From an uncultured Variovorax sp. (GTDB lineage Bacteria > Pseudomonadota > Gammaproteobacteria > Burkholderiales > Burkholderiaceae): a DNA stretch of 30,008 nt. The stretch spans positions 1-30,008 of the forward strand of contig CAMLCW010000013.1 of NCBI GenBank assembly GCA_946478645.1, written 5' to 3'. The translations under genes were made by a program, and so were the position numbers. Positions within the stretch are counted from its first letter, which is position 1; every line of letters starts with the position of its first letter. Under the pieces are notes generated by a model, which was not told the DNA's origin, did not search any database, and saw nothing but the letters and a program-made list of their open reading frames with translations. Shown here in pieces: positions 1 to 9,105 of this stretch.

Positions 1-1
1 C

Positions 2-433
2 GTGCCCTACAAGAGCAACACGCTCGCGGTCACCGACCTGCTCGGCGGCCAGATCCACATGATGATCACCGACGCGGCCACCGGACTGCCGCAGGTCAAG
101 GCCGGCAAGCTGCGCGCGCTCGGCGTGTCGAGCGCCGCGCGTTCGCCGCTCGCGCCCGACGTGCCGACCATCGCCGAAGCCGGTGTGAAGGGCTACGAGA
201 TGGGCTATTGGTTCGCGGCCTATGCGCCCGCCAGCACGCCGCCGGCCGTGGTCAAGCGGCTCAACGAACTGCTCGTGAAGGCCGCCAAGAGCGAATCGGC
301 CAAGACGGCGTTCTACGGCCCCACCGGCACCGAGGTGTTCACCACCTCGCCCGAGGAACTTGCGAAGTTCCAGGCCAGCGAATCGCAGAAGTGGGGCCGC
401 ATCGTCAAGGCCGCGGGCATCACGGCCGAATGA
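2..433 (+). CDS. Bug/TctC-family periplasmic solute-binding protein, C-terminal part (5' end outside window)
   Basis: The 143 visible residues match the C-terminal lobe of Bug (TctC-like) extracytoplasmic binding proteins of tripartite tricarboxylate transporters. Visible hallmarks are VPYKSN, DLLGGQIHMM, a KAGKLRALGVSS stretch, the DVPTIAEAG block and a closing region of the type KWGRIVKAAG. Family members are about 320 residues with a signal peptide, so roughly the first half lies upstream of the window; the GTG at position 2 is simply an in-frame valine. In this family the protein captures carboxylates or related small organic molecules in the periplasm. The ligand cannot be told from sequence. 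The 3' end overlaps the convergent flavoprotein gene by 14 bases. Confidence 0.9.
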   Translation: MPYKSNTLAVTDLLGGQIHMMITDAATGLPQVKAGKLRALGVSSAARSPLAPDVPTIAEAGVKGYEMGYWFAAYAPASTPPAVVKRLNELLVKAAKSESAKTAFYGPTGTEVFTTSPEELAKFQASESQKWGRIVKAAGITAE

Positions 434-1217
434 GTCTCTGGTCGGCGACATGCACGCCGAACCCCGAGCGGCCCGGCGCGATGTCGGGCCGCAGCGTGAG
501 CGCGGGAATCTCGTAGTCGCCATGGTTCTGGCGGCGGAACGGGATCGGCGCGGTGCTGAATAGGGTGTCGAGCCGCTCGCCCAGCTCCGCCGTGAGGCGC
601 GCATAGGCGGCTTCGTCGATGCGGCCGGTGCGGTGCACCACATAGGGGGGCAGCACGTCGAAGCCGGGGTAGTAGAGGATGCCGTGCTGGATCGGAAACA
701 GCAGGTCGTCCATCGGGCCGTTGATGCCGCGCGGGCCGTAGTGCGAAGCCCATCCGCCGGTCGTGACGACCAGCATCGCCCGCTTGCCGGCCAGCGTGCC
801 TTCGCCGAAGCGGTCGCCCCAGTGCGTATCGGAATGCTCGCCGACGCCGTACGCGAAGCCATAGGCGTAGATGCGCTCGACCCAGCCCTTGAGGATGGCC
901 GGCATCGAATACCACCAGAGCGGGAACTGCAGGATCACCGCGTCGGCCCAGAGCAGCTTCTGCTGCTCGGCAGCGATGTCCCCGGCCTGCGTGCCCGATT
1001 CGAAGGCGCGCAATGAATCGCGTTCGGGGCTGAAGCGTTCGGCCGGCCCGCGCGCGGGAAAATCGTCGGCGTCGAGTGCAGGCTTCCAGCGCATGGCGTA
1101 GAGATCGGACACCTGCACCGAGTGGCCGGTATCGCGCAGGCGCTCGCGCATGAAGCGGTGCAGTGCGCCGTTGAGCGAGGCGGGTTCGGGATGGGCGAGG
1201 ACGAGGAGGATGTTCAT
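420..1217 (-). CDS. NAD(P)H oxidoreductase, flavodoxin-like fold (NAD(P)H:quinone dehydrogenase family)
   Basis: This 265-residue protein belongs to the flavodoxin-2 / NAD(P)H dehydrogenase (quinone) family, soluble FMN or FAD enzymes that reduce quinones or similar acceptors by two electrons. It opens with a beta-strand and flavin-phosphate loop of the form NILLVLAHPEPASLNGAL. It has the family signature LQFPLWWYSMPAILKGWVER at about residues 95-115 and a later GPMDDLLFPIQHG block that shapes the active site. Length fits the family. The gene is divergent from a LysR-type regulator across a 90-base gap, the usual arrangement for a LysR-controlled oxidoreductase. Its stop lies inside the end of the Bug gene on the other strand. 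The substrate is not determinable. Confidence 0.9.
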   Translation of the reverse strand: MNILLVLAHPEPASLNGALHRFMRERLRDTGHSVQVSDLYAMRWKPALDADDFPARGPAERFSPERDSLRAFESGTQAGDIAAEQQKLLWADAVILQFPLWWYSMPAILKGWVERIYAYGFAYGVGEHSDTHWGDRFGEGTLAGKRAMLVVTTGGWASHYGPRGINGPMDDLLFPIQHGILYYPGFDVLPPYVVHRTGRIDEAAYARLTAELGERLDTLFSTAPIPFRRQNHGDYEIPALTLRPDIAPGRSGFGVHVADQRLIRP

Positions 1218-1272
1218 CTGTTCGAGTAGGGCGAGTGAGGATGTCCTTTCAGGTTAGGCATGCGGGAGATAT

Positions 1273-1294
1273 ATTGGAAATGAATAGTTCAAAT
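1273..1294. promoter_or_regulatory. Imperfect inverted repeat, candidate LysR operator in the divergent intergenic region
   Basis: The arms ATTGGAA (1273-1279) and TTCAAAT (1288-1294) are inverted repeats with one mismatch and an 8-base spacer, in an AT-rich patch of the gap between the flavoprotein and LysR genes. A T-N11-A spacing typical of LysR boxes can be placed at 1274-1286. The repeat ends 13 bases before the LysR start, which would suit autoregulation. Regulator binding is inferred. Confidence 0.4.
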
Positions 1295-1307
1295 CCAAGG
1301 AATTGCC

Positions 1308-2204
1308 GTGGACAATTTCAGTCGGCTCGACCTCAACCTGCTGCTCACGCTCGACACGCTGCTCGCAGAGCGCAGCGTGACCCGCGCCGCCGAGCGCCTG
1401 AGCCTCTCGCAGCCCGCGGTGAGCCTGCAGCTCGGCAGGCTGCGCGAAGTGTTCGGCGACCCGCTGCTGGTGCCCGCGCAGCGCGGCATGCGGCCCACCG
1501 CGCGGGCCGACGAGTTGCGCGCGCCGCTGCGCGAAGCGCTGGAGGCGCTGGGCCGCGCGGTGGCGCCGAGCCGGCCCTTCGATCCGGCGGAGGCCAACAC
1601 CACCTGGCGCGTGGCCGCGGCCGACTATGCCGAGACGGCCATCCTGCTGCCCATGCTCGCGGGCCTGCGTGCCGCCGCGCCGCACACCCGACTGGCGGTG
1701 GTGGAGGCCGTGCCGTCGCGCATGCCGCGGCAGCTGGAGCAGGGCGAGATCGACCTGTTCTTCCACACCAGCGTGGGAGCGCCGCCCGGGCTGCACCGGC
1801 GCGTGCTGTTCGACGAGCGCTATGTGTTAGCCGGCCGTGCCGGGCACCCACGGCTGCGGCGGCGTCCGACGCTGGCGCAGTTCTGCGCGCTCGAGCACGT
1901 GGTGGTGTCGCCCGGCGGCGGCGGCTTTGCGGGCCCGACGGACGAGGCGCTGGCGCGGCAGGGCCTGGCGCGGCGCGTGGTGCTGTCGGTGCCGCACTTT
2001 CTCTTCATGATGTCGGTGCTGACGGGCACCGACATGGTCGCGATGCTGCCCGAGCGACTCGCACGCGGCGTGCCGGGCCTTCGCGTGGTCGAGGCGCCGC
2101 TCGAAGTTCCGGGCTACGAGATGGCGATGCTCTGGCACGAGCGGCGCCATCGCGATGCCGGGCACCGGTGGCTGCGCGAATGGATTGCGGCGCGCCTGCC
2201 GTGA
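1308..2204 (+). CDS. LysR-family transcriptional regulator
   Basis: The 298-residue protein has the canonical LysR layout. An N-terminal winged helix-turn-helix (about residues 4-63) begins FSRLDLNLLLTLDTLL and contains the core SVTRAAERLSLSQPAVS. A linker helix and a two-lobed effector-binding domain of periplasmic-binding-protein type follow. The start is a GTG at 1308, which puts the conserved LDLNLL motif near the N-terminus as in relatives. It probably controls the divergent NAD(P)H oxidoreductase gene and itself. The effector is unknown. Its end lies 12 bases from the end of the convergent esterase gene. Confidence 0.93.
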   Translation: MDNFSRLDLNLLLTLDTLLAERSVTRAAERLSLSQPAVSLQLGRLREVFGDPLLVPAQRGMRPTARADELRAPLREALEALGRAVAPSRPFDPAEANTTWRVAAADYAETAILLPMLAGLRAAAPHTRLAVVEAVPSRMPRQLEQGEIDLFFHTSVGAPPGLHRRVLFDERYVLAGRAGHPRLRRRPTLAQFCALEHVVVSPGGGGFAGPTDEALARQGLARRVVLSVPHFLFMMSVLTGTDMVAMLPERLARGVPGLRVVEAPLEVPGYEMAMLWHERRHRDAGHRWLREWIAARLP

Positions 2205-2216
2205 TGGAACGGCGCG

Positions 2217-3230
<1,014 letters not shown>

Positions 3231-3363
3231 GGAGGCTCCGAGTTGGCTTGGGATCGCGCCAGGGTTGGCGGCGCGCGACGAGGATGCCATGGCGACTCTG
3301 CAGAGCGGATGAAAACAGGGTAGTTGGCGCTTGCAATAGTCGTATCAACTGCGCCGGTGGACC

Positions 3364-3858
3364 TCAGATCACCGGCACGCTGGTCTCCTTCAGCACGCGC
3401 AGCACGAAGTGCGATTTGCTGTGCCGGATGCCTGGGATCTTGTAGAGCTTCTCGCGCAGCAGCCGCTCGTAGTCGCGCGTGTCGCGCACGGCGATGCGGA
3501 TGTAGTAGTCGTAGTCGCCCGAGACGAGGTAGGCCTCCTGGACCTCGGGGATGGTCGCGAGCACGCGGCCGAACTCGTAGAGCGTCTCGTCGGTGTGGCT
3601 CTCGAGCGTGACCTGGACGATCACGGAATCGTGATAGCCGAGCTTGGCGGGATCGACGTCGACGGTGTAGCGCTTGATGACGCCCTGGGCCTCGAGCTTC
3701 TTGATGCGCGTCCAGCAACTGGTGGGCGACAGGCCCACCTCGTTGCCGATCTCCTGCAGCGTCTTGCGCGAGTCGAGCAGCAGCACGCGCAGGATCGCAA
3801 GATCGGTCTTGTCGAAAGATCCTTCGTCGTCTTGTTTGTTTTTGCGATTGGCTTTCAT
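3364..3858 (-). CDS. Lrp/AsnC-family transcriptional regulator
   Basis: The 164-residue product has a short Lys-rich N-terminus. A helix-turn-helix follows (about residues 17-65: [20 protein letters not shown], then [20 protein letters not shown]), then the RAM/AsnC ligand-binding domain with the [11 protein letters not shown] strand. This is the Lrp/AsnC organisation, where amino acids such as leucine usually modulate DNA binding. The gene is divergent from an acetolactate synthase gene, which suggests local control of branched-chain amino acid or acetolactate metabolism, by analogy with Lrp control of ilvIH in Escherichia coli. No clear ribosome-binding site precedes its ATG. The esterase gene follows on the same strand after 133 bases. 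Confidence 0.93.
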   Translation of the reverse strand: MKANRKNKQDDEGSFDKTDLAILRVLLLDSRKTLQEIGNEVGLSPTSCWTRIKKLEAQGVIKRYTVDVDPAKLGYHDSVIVQVTLESHTDETLYEFGRVLATIPEVQEAYLVSGDYDYYIRIAVRDTRDYERLLREKLYKIPGIRHSKSHFVLRVLKETSVPVI

Positions 3859-3914
3859 GGGTGGAGGCTATTAAGCCAAAAGAAAGAAGCAAATTCTGCA
3901 CGAAGCACGGAAGA
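3859..3914. promoter_or_regulatory. Short AT-rich divergent promoter region between Lrp and acetolactate synthase genes
   Basis: Only about 55 bases separate the two divergent genes if the synthase starts at 3915. The stretch 3868-3898 is A-rich relative to the surroundings, consistent with a promoter or Lrp contact region. No confident -35/-10 pair could be assigned on either strand. Confidence 0.35.
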
Positions 3915-5711
3915 ATGGACGGCATGAGACTGCTCGACCTGGACCTTCCTTCATCTTCTTCCCCCGCGCTTTCCTCGACGCCCCGCGTGCGCAATGGCGC
4001 CGAGGCCCTGCTCGACACGCTGGTCGCGTGCGGCGTCGACACGCTCTTCGGCTATCCCGGCGGCGCGGCGCTGCCGCTGTACGACGCGCTGCACGGCGAG
4101 CCGCGGCTGCGCCATGTGCTGGTGCGGCACGAGCAGGCGGCCGTCCATGCGGCCGAAGGCTATGCGCGCAGCACGGGGCGCGTGGGCGTCGTGCTGGTCA
4201 CTTCAGGGCCCGGCATCGCCAACACCATCAGCGGGCTGCTCGACGCGATCAGCGACTCGGTGCCCCTGCTGTGCATCAGCGGCCAGGTGGCCACGGCGGT
4301 GATCGGCACGCAGGCGTTCCAGGAGAGCGATGCGCTGGGCATGTCGCGCCCCGTGACCAAGTGGAACCAGCAGGCGCGCACGGCCGACGAGGTGCCCGCG
4401 CTGGTGCGGCGCGCGCTCGAGATCGCAGCCGGGGGCCGGCCGGGCCCCGTGCTGCTCGACATGCCGAAGGATGTCCAGCTCGCGCGCGTGGGCCACGACC
4501 CGGCACCGGGCGTCGTGCGCGCCCTGCGGCCGTTGCGCACGGGCAGGTCGGTGCTGCCGCCCAAGCCGATGCTGCAGCGCGCGGCCGACCTGTTGTCGAC
4601 CGCGCGCCGCCCGGTGATCTACGGCGGCGGCGGGCTGGTGAATTCGGGGCCGGCGGCCTGCGAGGCCTTCGCGCAGCTGGTGCATCGCCTGCGCGCGCCC
4701 TGCACGCTCACGCTGATGGGGCTCGGTGCGTTCCCCGCGTCGGATCCGAAATTCCTCGGCATGCTGGGCATGCACGGCACGCTCGAGGCCAACCTCGCAA
4801 TGCACGAAGCCGACCTCGTGGTGTGCGTCGGGGCGCGCTTCGACGACCGCGTGACCGGCAAGCTCGACGAGTTCTGTCCCCAGGCGCGCAAGATCCACAT
4901 CGACATCGACCCCGCCAGCATCAACAAGGTGGTGCGGGTCGACGTGCCGATGGTCGGTGACTGCGGCGCCGTGGTCGAGGCGCTGCTCGCGCTGCTGCCC
5001 GGGCAGGGCCTTGCACCCGAGCGGCTTGCGCCCTGGTGGCAGCGCATCGAAGGCTGGCGCGCGGAGAACTGCCTCGGTTTCACGCCGCGTGCCGATGCGA
5101 TCCTGCCGCAGCAACTGATGGCTTCGCTGCAGCGCGCCATCGGCGGGCGCGATGCGATCGTCTCGACCGACGTGGGCCAGCACCAGATGTGGGCCGCGCA
5201 GTACCTGCGTTTCGAACGGCCGCGGCGCTGGCTCACGTCGGGCGGTGCGGGCACGATGGGCTACGGCCTGCCCGCGGCGATCGGCGCGCAGGTCGCGCAT
5301 CCGGATGCGCTGGCGGTCTGCGTGAGCGGCGACGCTTCGGTGCTCATGAACATCCAGGAGCTTTCGACCGCGGTGCAGCACCGCGCGCCCGTGAAGCTGG
5401 TGCTGTGCAACAACGGCTACATGGGCATGGTGCGGCAGTGGCAGGAGCTGAACCACGGCAATCGGCTGAGCCACAGCTGGAACGAGGCGTTGCCCGACTT
5501 CGTCGCGCTGGCGCGTGCCTTCGGATGGGGCGCACGCCGCGTCTCCGACCCGACCGAGCTCGACGCCGCGCTCGCCGAATGCCTCGCCAGCGGAGGGCCG
5601 TTCTTCCTCGATGTGGCCGTCGCGCCGCAGGAAAATTGCTTTCCCATGATGCCGGCCGGGTCAGGGCACCATCAATTGATGCTCGGCAACGCCCGCTGGT
5701 ACCGGAAATAG
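3915..5711 (+). CDS. Acetolactate synthase, large (catalytic) subunit-like ThDP enzyme
   Basis: The 598-residue product has the three-domain layout of acetolactate synthase large subunits. An N-terminal pyrimidine-binding domain carries [14 protein letters not shown] and [15 protein letters not shown], with catalytic Glu73. A central FAD-binding-like domain follows. The C-terminal ThDP-binding domain has a GDA...NN motif at residues 472-474 and 499-500 (26 residues between D473-A474 region and the NN pair approximately) followed by [10 protein letters not shown]. The reaction would be condensation of two pyruvates to acetolactate. The GTG at 3861 gives a longer reading frame but lies 2 bases from the divergent Lrp gene; the ATGs at 3915 and 3924 are more plausible. 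No small regulatory subunit gene (ilvN/ilvH) follows, so it could be an orphan paralogue or a related ThDP enzyme. Confidence 0.88.
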   Translation: MDGMRLLDLDLPSSSSPALSSTPRVRNGAEALLDTLVACGVDTLFGYPGGAALPLYDALHGEPRLRHVLVRHEQAAVHAAEGYARSTGRVGVVLVTSGPGIANTISGLLDAISDSVPLLCISGQVATAVIGTQAFQESDALGMSRPVTKWNQQARTADEVPALVRRALEIAAGGRPGPVLLDMPKDVQLARVGHDPAPGVVRALRPLRTGRSVLPPKPMLQRAADLLSTARRPVIYGGGGLVNSGPAACEAFAQLVHRLRAPCTLTLMGLGAFPASDPKFLGMLGMHGTLEANLAMHEADLVVCVGARFDDRVTGKLDEFCPQARKIHIDIDPASINKVVRVDVPMVGDCGAVVEALLALLPGQGLAPERLAPWWQRIEGWRAENCLGFTPRADAILPQQLMASLQRAIGGRDAIVSTDVGQHQMWAAQYLRFERPRRWLTSGGAGTMGYGLPAAIGAQVAHPDALAVCVSGDASVLMNIQELSTAVQHRAPVKLVLCNNGYMGMVRQWQELNHGNRLSHSWNEALPDFVALARAFGWGARRVSDPTELDAALAECLASGGPFFLDVAVAPQENCFPMMPAGSGHHQLMLGNARWYRK

Positions 5712-5903
5712 GCAACGCGCCAGAGGTTAATTTTATTTGGACATACAAAAAAATTAACAAACTACGCGTTCATCTATTGGTAAAAAATTACGGAAATGGA
5801 TGGAAATTTAGCGTACTCAATTGTTTCCGACTCTCGAAGGCTGATGTAATGCGGGCGCAATCGCCACGGGCATCCGGTTGTTGCAAAAGGCCCGTCCTCC
5901 GGC
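5712..5903. promoter_or_regulatory. AT-rich intergenic region with a perfect 9-bp inverted repeat
   Basis: This 192-base gap is strikingly AT-rich between 5727 and 5825. Arms GTTAATTTT (5726-5734) and AAAATTAAC (5750-5758) form a perfect inverted repeat with a 15-base loop. It starts 14 bases after the synthase stop, so it could be a weak transcription terminator, or an operator for the downstream kinase gene. Hexamers such as TTGGAC (5737) and TTGGTA (5777) resemble -35 elements, but no convincing -10 pairs with them. Confidence 0.45.
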
Positions 5904-6086
5904 GTGGCGAAAAGAGCCGAACCGACTTCGAGGGAGAAGCAGATCCAAATCGTCCAGCGTCAGCTGCTGCGTTATGTCCACATCCTGTTGATCGCCTGCG
6001 CGCTGGCGATTCCGGGGATGGCGCGGGCGGCGGTGAACAACGTTCTGGTCATCTACTCGCACAGCCGGCTTTTGCCCGCCAATATC

Positions 6087-6089
6087 TAG
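6087..6089 (+). other. In-frame TAG (amber) codon inside the histidine kinase frame
   Basis: The context reads AATATC TAG ACCGATCGC. The flanking codons translate to family-like sequence on both sides in the same frame, so this is a nonsense codon and not a frameshift. No other in-frame stop occurs until 8172. Confidence 0.9.
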
Positions 6090-6101
6090 ACCGATCGCGG
6101 C

Positions 6102-8174
6102 TTGAATGGTCCCGTCGAAAACAGATCGCTCGATGACGGGCTGCGCTTTTTTACCGAGTTCCTGGACTATCCCGACTTCATGGGCGCCGAGTACGAGCGC
6201 CGGGCAGCCAGCTATTTGCGCGAGAAGTACGCCAGCCGTAAGCCCCGGGTAATTCTCGCGGGCGGCATCATCTCTCTGGGCTTCATGCTCCGGTTCCGGG
6301 ACGAGATGTTCCCGGGCGTACCCATCGTGTATATGGGGGTGGACCGTCGCCGACTGCCGGAGCTTCCGAGCGCCCCGAAGGACCTGAAGGGAATCCCCTT
6401 CCACTTCGACATCACGGGCACGCTGGCTTTGGCGGTCGGGCTGCATCCGCGCGCGCACCGGCTCGTGGTCGTGACAGGCGCCGACGCCGAGGCGGAACTG
6501 CATCGGCGCGATGTGGTCGAGGAACTGGCGAAGAGTGAGTTCAATGTCGAGGTCGAGTACTGGACCGGCCTGCCCATGAGTGATCTGCTGGCGCGCCTGG
6601 CGGCGCTTCCGCCGAACACCATCGTCTACAGCAAAGGTTTCCACCGGGACGGCGTCGGTGGCGCCTTCATTCCGCGCGATTCCATCACGCTCATGGCGTC
6701 GGCCTCGAGTGCGCCAATCTATTCCCCGGTTGCGACGCACGTCGGCGCCGGTGCGGTGGGGGGCAGGGTGGTGCGGTTCATCGACGTGGGCCGCGAGACA
6801 CGGCGCCTTCTGCGCAACATGCTCAGTGGCAGTGAGCCCGGCGTCGCGCATGCGGCCCGGCACGAACTGGACTCGGTTGCAGATTTTGATTGGCGGCAGT
6901 TGCGGCGATGGGGGGTGGATCTTGACCTTGTTCCCAACGACGCGACTTTTCATTTTCGGCCGCAAACGTTCATGGAACTCTACCGCTCGCATGCCGTGGC
7001 CGGTGGACTCGTATTTCTCGCACAGGCGCTCCTGATCAGCGCGCTCCTGGTGGAGCGCAGGCGGCGTCAGCGCACGGCGCGGGCCCTCACCGAAAGTCAG
7101 AACCACCTCAGCGCCGCCACCAAAGCCGCGCGGCTGGGCACGTTCAACTGGGATCTCTGCGCCCCGGGGGCCGATGCCGGCGCGCACCCGCGCAGGCACT
7201 CAGGCTGGCACGGTGACGCGATCAAGCACGTCGATGATTTCGCAGAACGCGTGCACCCGAGCGATCGTGAAAGGCTGGCCACGGCCATCGAGCGTGCCAT
7301 CCACGGCCAGGAGGAACTGGACATCGAACTGCGGCTGGTCGAGGAGGAGGGCACTGCCTCGTGGATCGAATTGCGCGGCCAGGTGTCGGACGGCTGCCAC
7401 ATCACCGGCATCACCATGGACATCACCGAGCGCAAGGAAGCCGAGGCGCAGTCCGCGCAGGACCGCGCAATGATGATGCACCTGTCCCGCATCTCGACCG
7501 TGGGCCAACTGTCGGTCGGCATCGCGCATCAGCTGAACCAGCCGCTCGCCGCAATCCGCTTCAACACCGACACGGCTCGAAAGATCCTCAAGCGGCTGGA
7601 GCTCGGGGCCGGTGAGCTCAAGGAAATCCTCGACGACATCAACGAAGAAAACAAGCGGGCGGCCGACATCATCCGGAATGTCTCCGCGCTCTACCGGCGT
7701 GCGCCGGTGGAGGCCGCGAGCTTCGAGATCAACGAGCTGGTTCTCGAAACCGTCCAGCTGCTGAGGGAAGAAGCCATCTGGCGCCATGTCACCGTCCGCG
7801 TCGAGCCGGAAGAAGATCTTCCGCTGGTGCGGGGAAGCCGGGTGCAGATTCAACAGGTGCTTCTCAACCTGATGCTGAACGGCATGCAGGCCATGTCGGA
7901 AACCTCCGTCGAGGACCGGGTACTGACCCTGCGTACAGCAATGGACGGCGAGGGGGTGGTTGTATCGGTGGCTGATCGCGGCAAAGGCATCGCGCAGGAA
8001 GAACTCGAGCACATCTTCGACCCGTTCTGGACCACGAAGGAAAACGGCATCGGCGTCGGTCTGCCGATCAGCCGCGCGATCGTCGAGGCTCACCACGGAA
8101 CCATCGCTGCAGCCGGCGCGCCGGATGGTGGCGCGGCATTCACCATTTCATTGCCTGTTTCGGAACCTGCGTAG
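6102..8174 (+). CDS. Downstream open segment of the histidine kinase: sensor, PAS and kinase domains
   Basis: This 690-codon segment is intact. It holds the rest of the periplasmic ABC-substrate-binding-like sensor (to about residue 290), a transmembrane helix (VFLAQALLISALLV) and a PAS-type domain ending in GITMDITERKEAEAQ. A HisKA domain follows with phospho-acceptor His476 in GIAHQLNQPLAAI, the FixL-like form. A HATPase domain has an N-box (LNLMLNGMQAM), G1 (ADRGKGI), the FDPFWTTK block and G2 (GIGVGLPIS). All motifs needed for kinase activity are present. Translation restart at the TTG 6102 is possible, but the product would lack a signal peptide, so its sensor domain would not reach the periplasm. 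The response-regulator gene begins 46 bases downstream. Confidence 0.7.
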   Translation: MNGPVENRSLDDGLRFFTEFLDYPDFMGAEYERRAASYLREKYASRKPRVILAGGIISLGFMLRFRDEMFPGVPIVYMGVDRRRLPELPSAPKDLKGIPFHFDITGTLALAVGLHPRAHRLVVVTGADAEAELHRRDVVEELAKSEFNVEVEYWTGLPMSDLLARLAALPPNTIVYSKGFHRDGVGGAFIPRDSITLMASASSAPIYSPVATHVGAGAVGGRVVRFIDVGRETRRLLRNMLSGSEPGVAHAARHELDSVADFDWRQLRRWGVDLDLVPNDATFHFRPQTFMELYRSHAVAGGLVFLAQALLISALLVERRRRQRTARALTESQNHLSAATKAARLGTFNWDLCAPGADAGAHPRRHSGWHGDAIKHVDDFAERVHPSDRERLATAIERAIHGQEELDIELRLVEEEGTASWIELRGQVSDGCHITGITMDITERKEAEAQSAQDRAMMMHLSRISTVGQLSVGIAHQLNQPLAAIRFNTDTARKILKRLELGAGELKEILDDINEENKRAADIIRNVSALYRRAPVEAASFEINELVLETVQLLREEAIWRHVTVRVEPEEDLPLVRGSRVQIQQVLLNLMLNGMQAMSETSVEDRVLTLRTAMDGEGVVVSVADRGKGIAQEELEHIFDPFWTTKENGIGVGLPISRAIVEAHHGTIAAAGAPDGGAAFTISLPVSEPA

Positions 8175-8220
8175 CCACGCAAGTACACGCAGGGGCACAT
8201 ACATTCGTTGGGAGGATTCC

Positions 8221-8877
8221 ATGGCAATCGTATTTGTCGTCGATGACGACGCGAGCATTCGCCGGGCCTTGGGCCGGATGCTGCAGGAAGAAGGATTCGA
8301 GGTGTGTGCCTGTGAGTCGGGAGAAGCGCTTCTCGCCGAGCTGCCCGACGCCGCCACCAGCGCATGCGTGGTACTGGACGTCTCGATGCCGGGACTCAGC
8401 GGCCTAGAGCTGCAGGAGCATCTGTCGAGCAAGGGCCTGTTCCTGCCAATCGTGTTCCTGACCGGTCATGGCGACATCCCGATGTCCGTGCGCGCTATGA
8501 AGCGGGGCGCCGCAGATTTCCTGACCAAGCCGGTCGCAAGCGATGTCCTGGTTCAGGCGGTGCGCAGCGCGCTGCATGAGCAGGCATCGAGCCGGCGCGA
8601 GAACGCGGAGTTGGTCGAACTTCGGAGACGCTTCGAGATGCTCTCCTCCCGGGAGCGTGAAGTGCTGGAAGCGCTGGCTGGCGGAAAGCTCAACAAGCAG
8701 ATCGCAGAAACCCTCGACATCGTCGAGCAAACCGTCAAGTACCACCGGGCCCGCATCATGGAGCGGATGGGTGCGCGAACCGCCGCGGAACTCATGCACA
8801 TGGCTGCGCGGCTCGGGGTTCAGCCCGAAAAAAAACCTGCAACCGGTTCGATGCCTAGCGGGCATGGTTTGTTGTGA
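8221..8877 (+). CDS. FixJ/LuxR-type response regulator
   Basis: The 218-residue product starts at ATG 8221, preceded by GGAGGA (8211-8216) at 4 bases spacing. The N-terminal receiver domain has the acidic pair Asp8-Asp9, phospho-acceptor Asp53 in VVLDVSMPG, the FLTGHGD switch strand and the conserved Lys in DFLTKPV. A C-terminal LuxR/NarL helix-turn-helix (about residues 141-200) begins LSSREREVLEALAGG and includes IVEQTVKYHRARIMERM. This is the FixJ/TtrR-like subclass that partners with FixL-like kinases, matching the adjacent kinase. Placed directly before the DUF11 gene cluster, it is a good candidate activator of that cluster. If the kinase is truly broken, this regulator may be uncoupled or use another phosphodonor. 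Confidence 0.92.
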   Translation: MAIVFVVDDDASIRRALGRMLQEEGFEVCACESGEALLAELPDAATSACVVLDVSMPGLSGLELQEHLSSKGLFLPIVFLTGHGDIPMSVRAMKRGAADFLTKPVASDVLVQAVRSALHEQASSRRENAELVELRRRFEMLSSREREVLEALAGGKLNKQIAETLDIVEQTVKYHRARIMERMGARTAAELMHMAARLGVQPEKKPATGSMPSGHGLL

Positions 8878-8899
8878 AAAAGTTCTAAGTAGTTATACC
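8872..8899 (+). promoter_or_regulatory. Candidate sigma-70-like promoter upstream of the DUF11 cluster
   Basis: TTGTGA (8872-8877) and TATACC (8894-8899) are separated by 16 bases. The -35 candidate overlaps the end of the response-regulator gene. The following bases contain the palindrome GCTAGC near 8904. The gap to the next start (9106) is about 230 bases, long enough for a regulated leader. Strength and real use are uncertain. Confidence 0.35.
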
Positions 8900-9105
8900 A
8901 AAGGCTAGCTTCATTTACCGTCAGTTACGTGCACAGTTGCTCTGTGGTCGAGACGTCGCAATTGAGTCCGACGGATCGTTCCAAGACCGGGCGTTGCCTG
9001 AAAAAGCACACCCGTCTCAATGACGGCTTGCATATATCAGGCGTGCTGCGGGTTGATCCAAAAACAAGCAACGTCGCTTTGCAAGTAACTAAAAAAGGGC
9101 TGGAA

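Larger units (their letters stand above)
5904..8174 (+). pseudogene. Sensor histidine kinase gene interrupted by an in-frame amber codon
   Basis: One continuous reading frame of 756 codons runs from GTG 5904 to the stop at 8172-8174, broken only by TAG at 6087-6089 (codon 62). Codons 1-61 encode a basic N-terminus, a hydrophobic segment and an ARA signal-peptidase site (about residue 42), then NNVLVIYSHSRLLPANI. Codon 63 onward continues TDRGLNG and TEFLDYPDF in the same frame, as expected for sensors with an ABC-binding-protein-like periplasmic domain. A stop here would remove the signal peptide from the rest of the protein. A single-base change from CAG, AAG or GAG would explain it. Alternatives are a sequencing error, amber suppression or readthrough. 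An in-frame TAA at 5847 bounds the start; no strong ribosome-binding site is seen. Confidence 0.75.

Noticed and set aside
6087..6104. A frameshift as the cause of the split kinase frame
   Set aside because: Both parts lie in the same phase (198 bases between their starts), so a point nonsense change is the simpler reading.
5817..7199. A 460-codon minus-strand frame opposite the kinase gene
   Set aside because: The opposite strand encodes a clear kinase sensor domain; this frame has no recognisable family.
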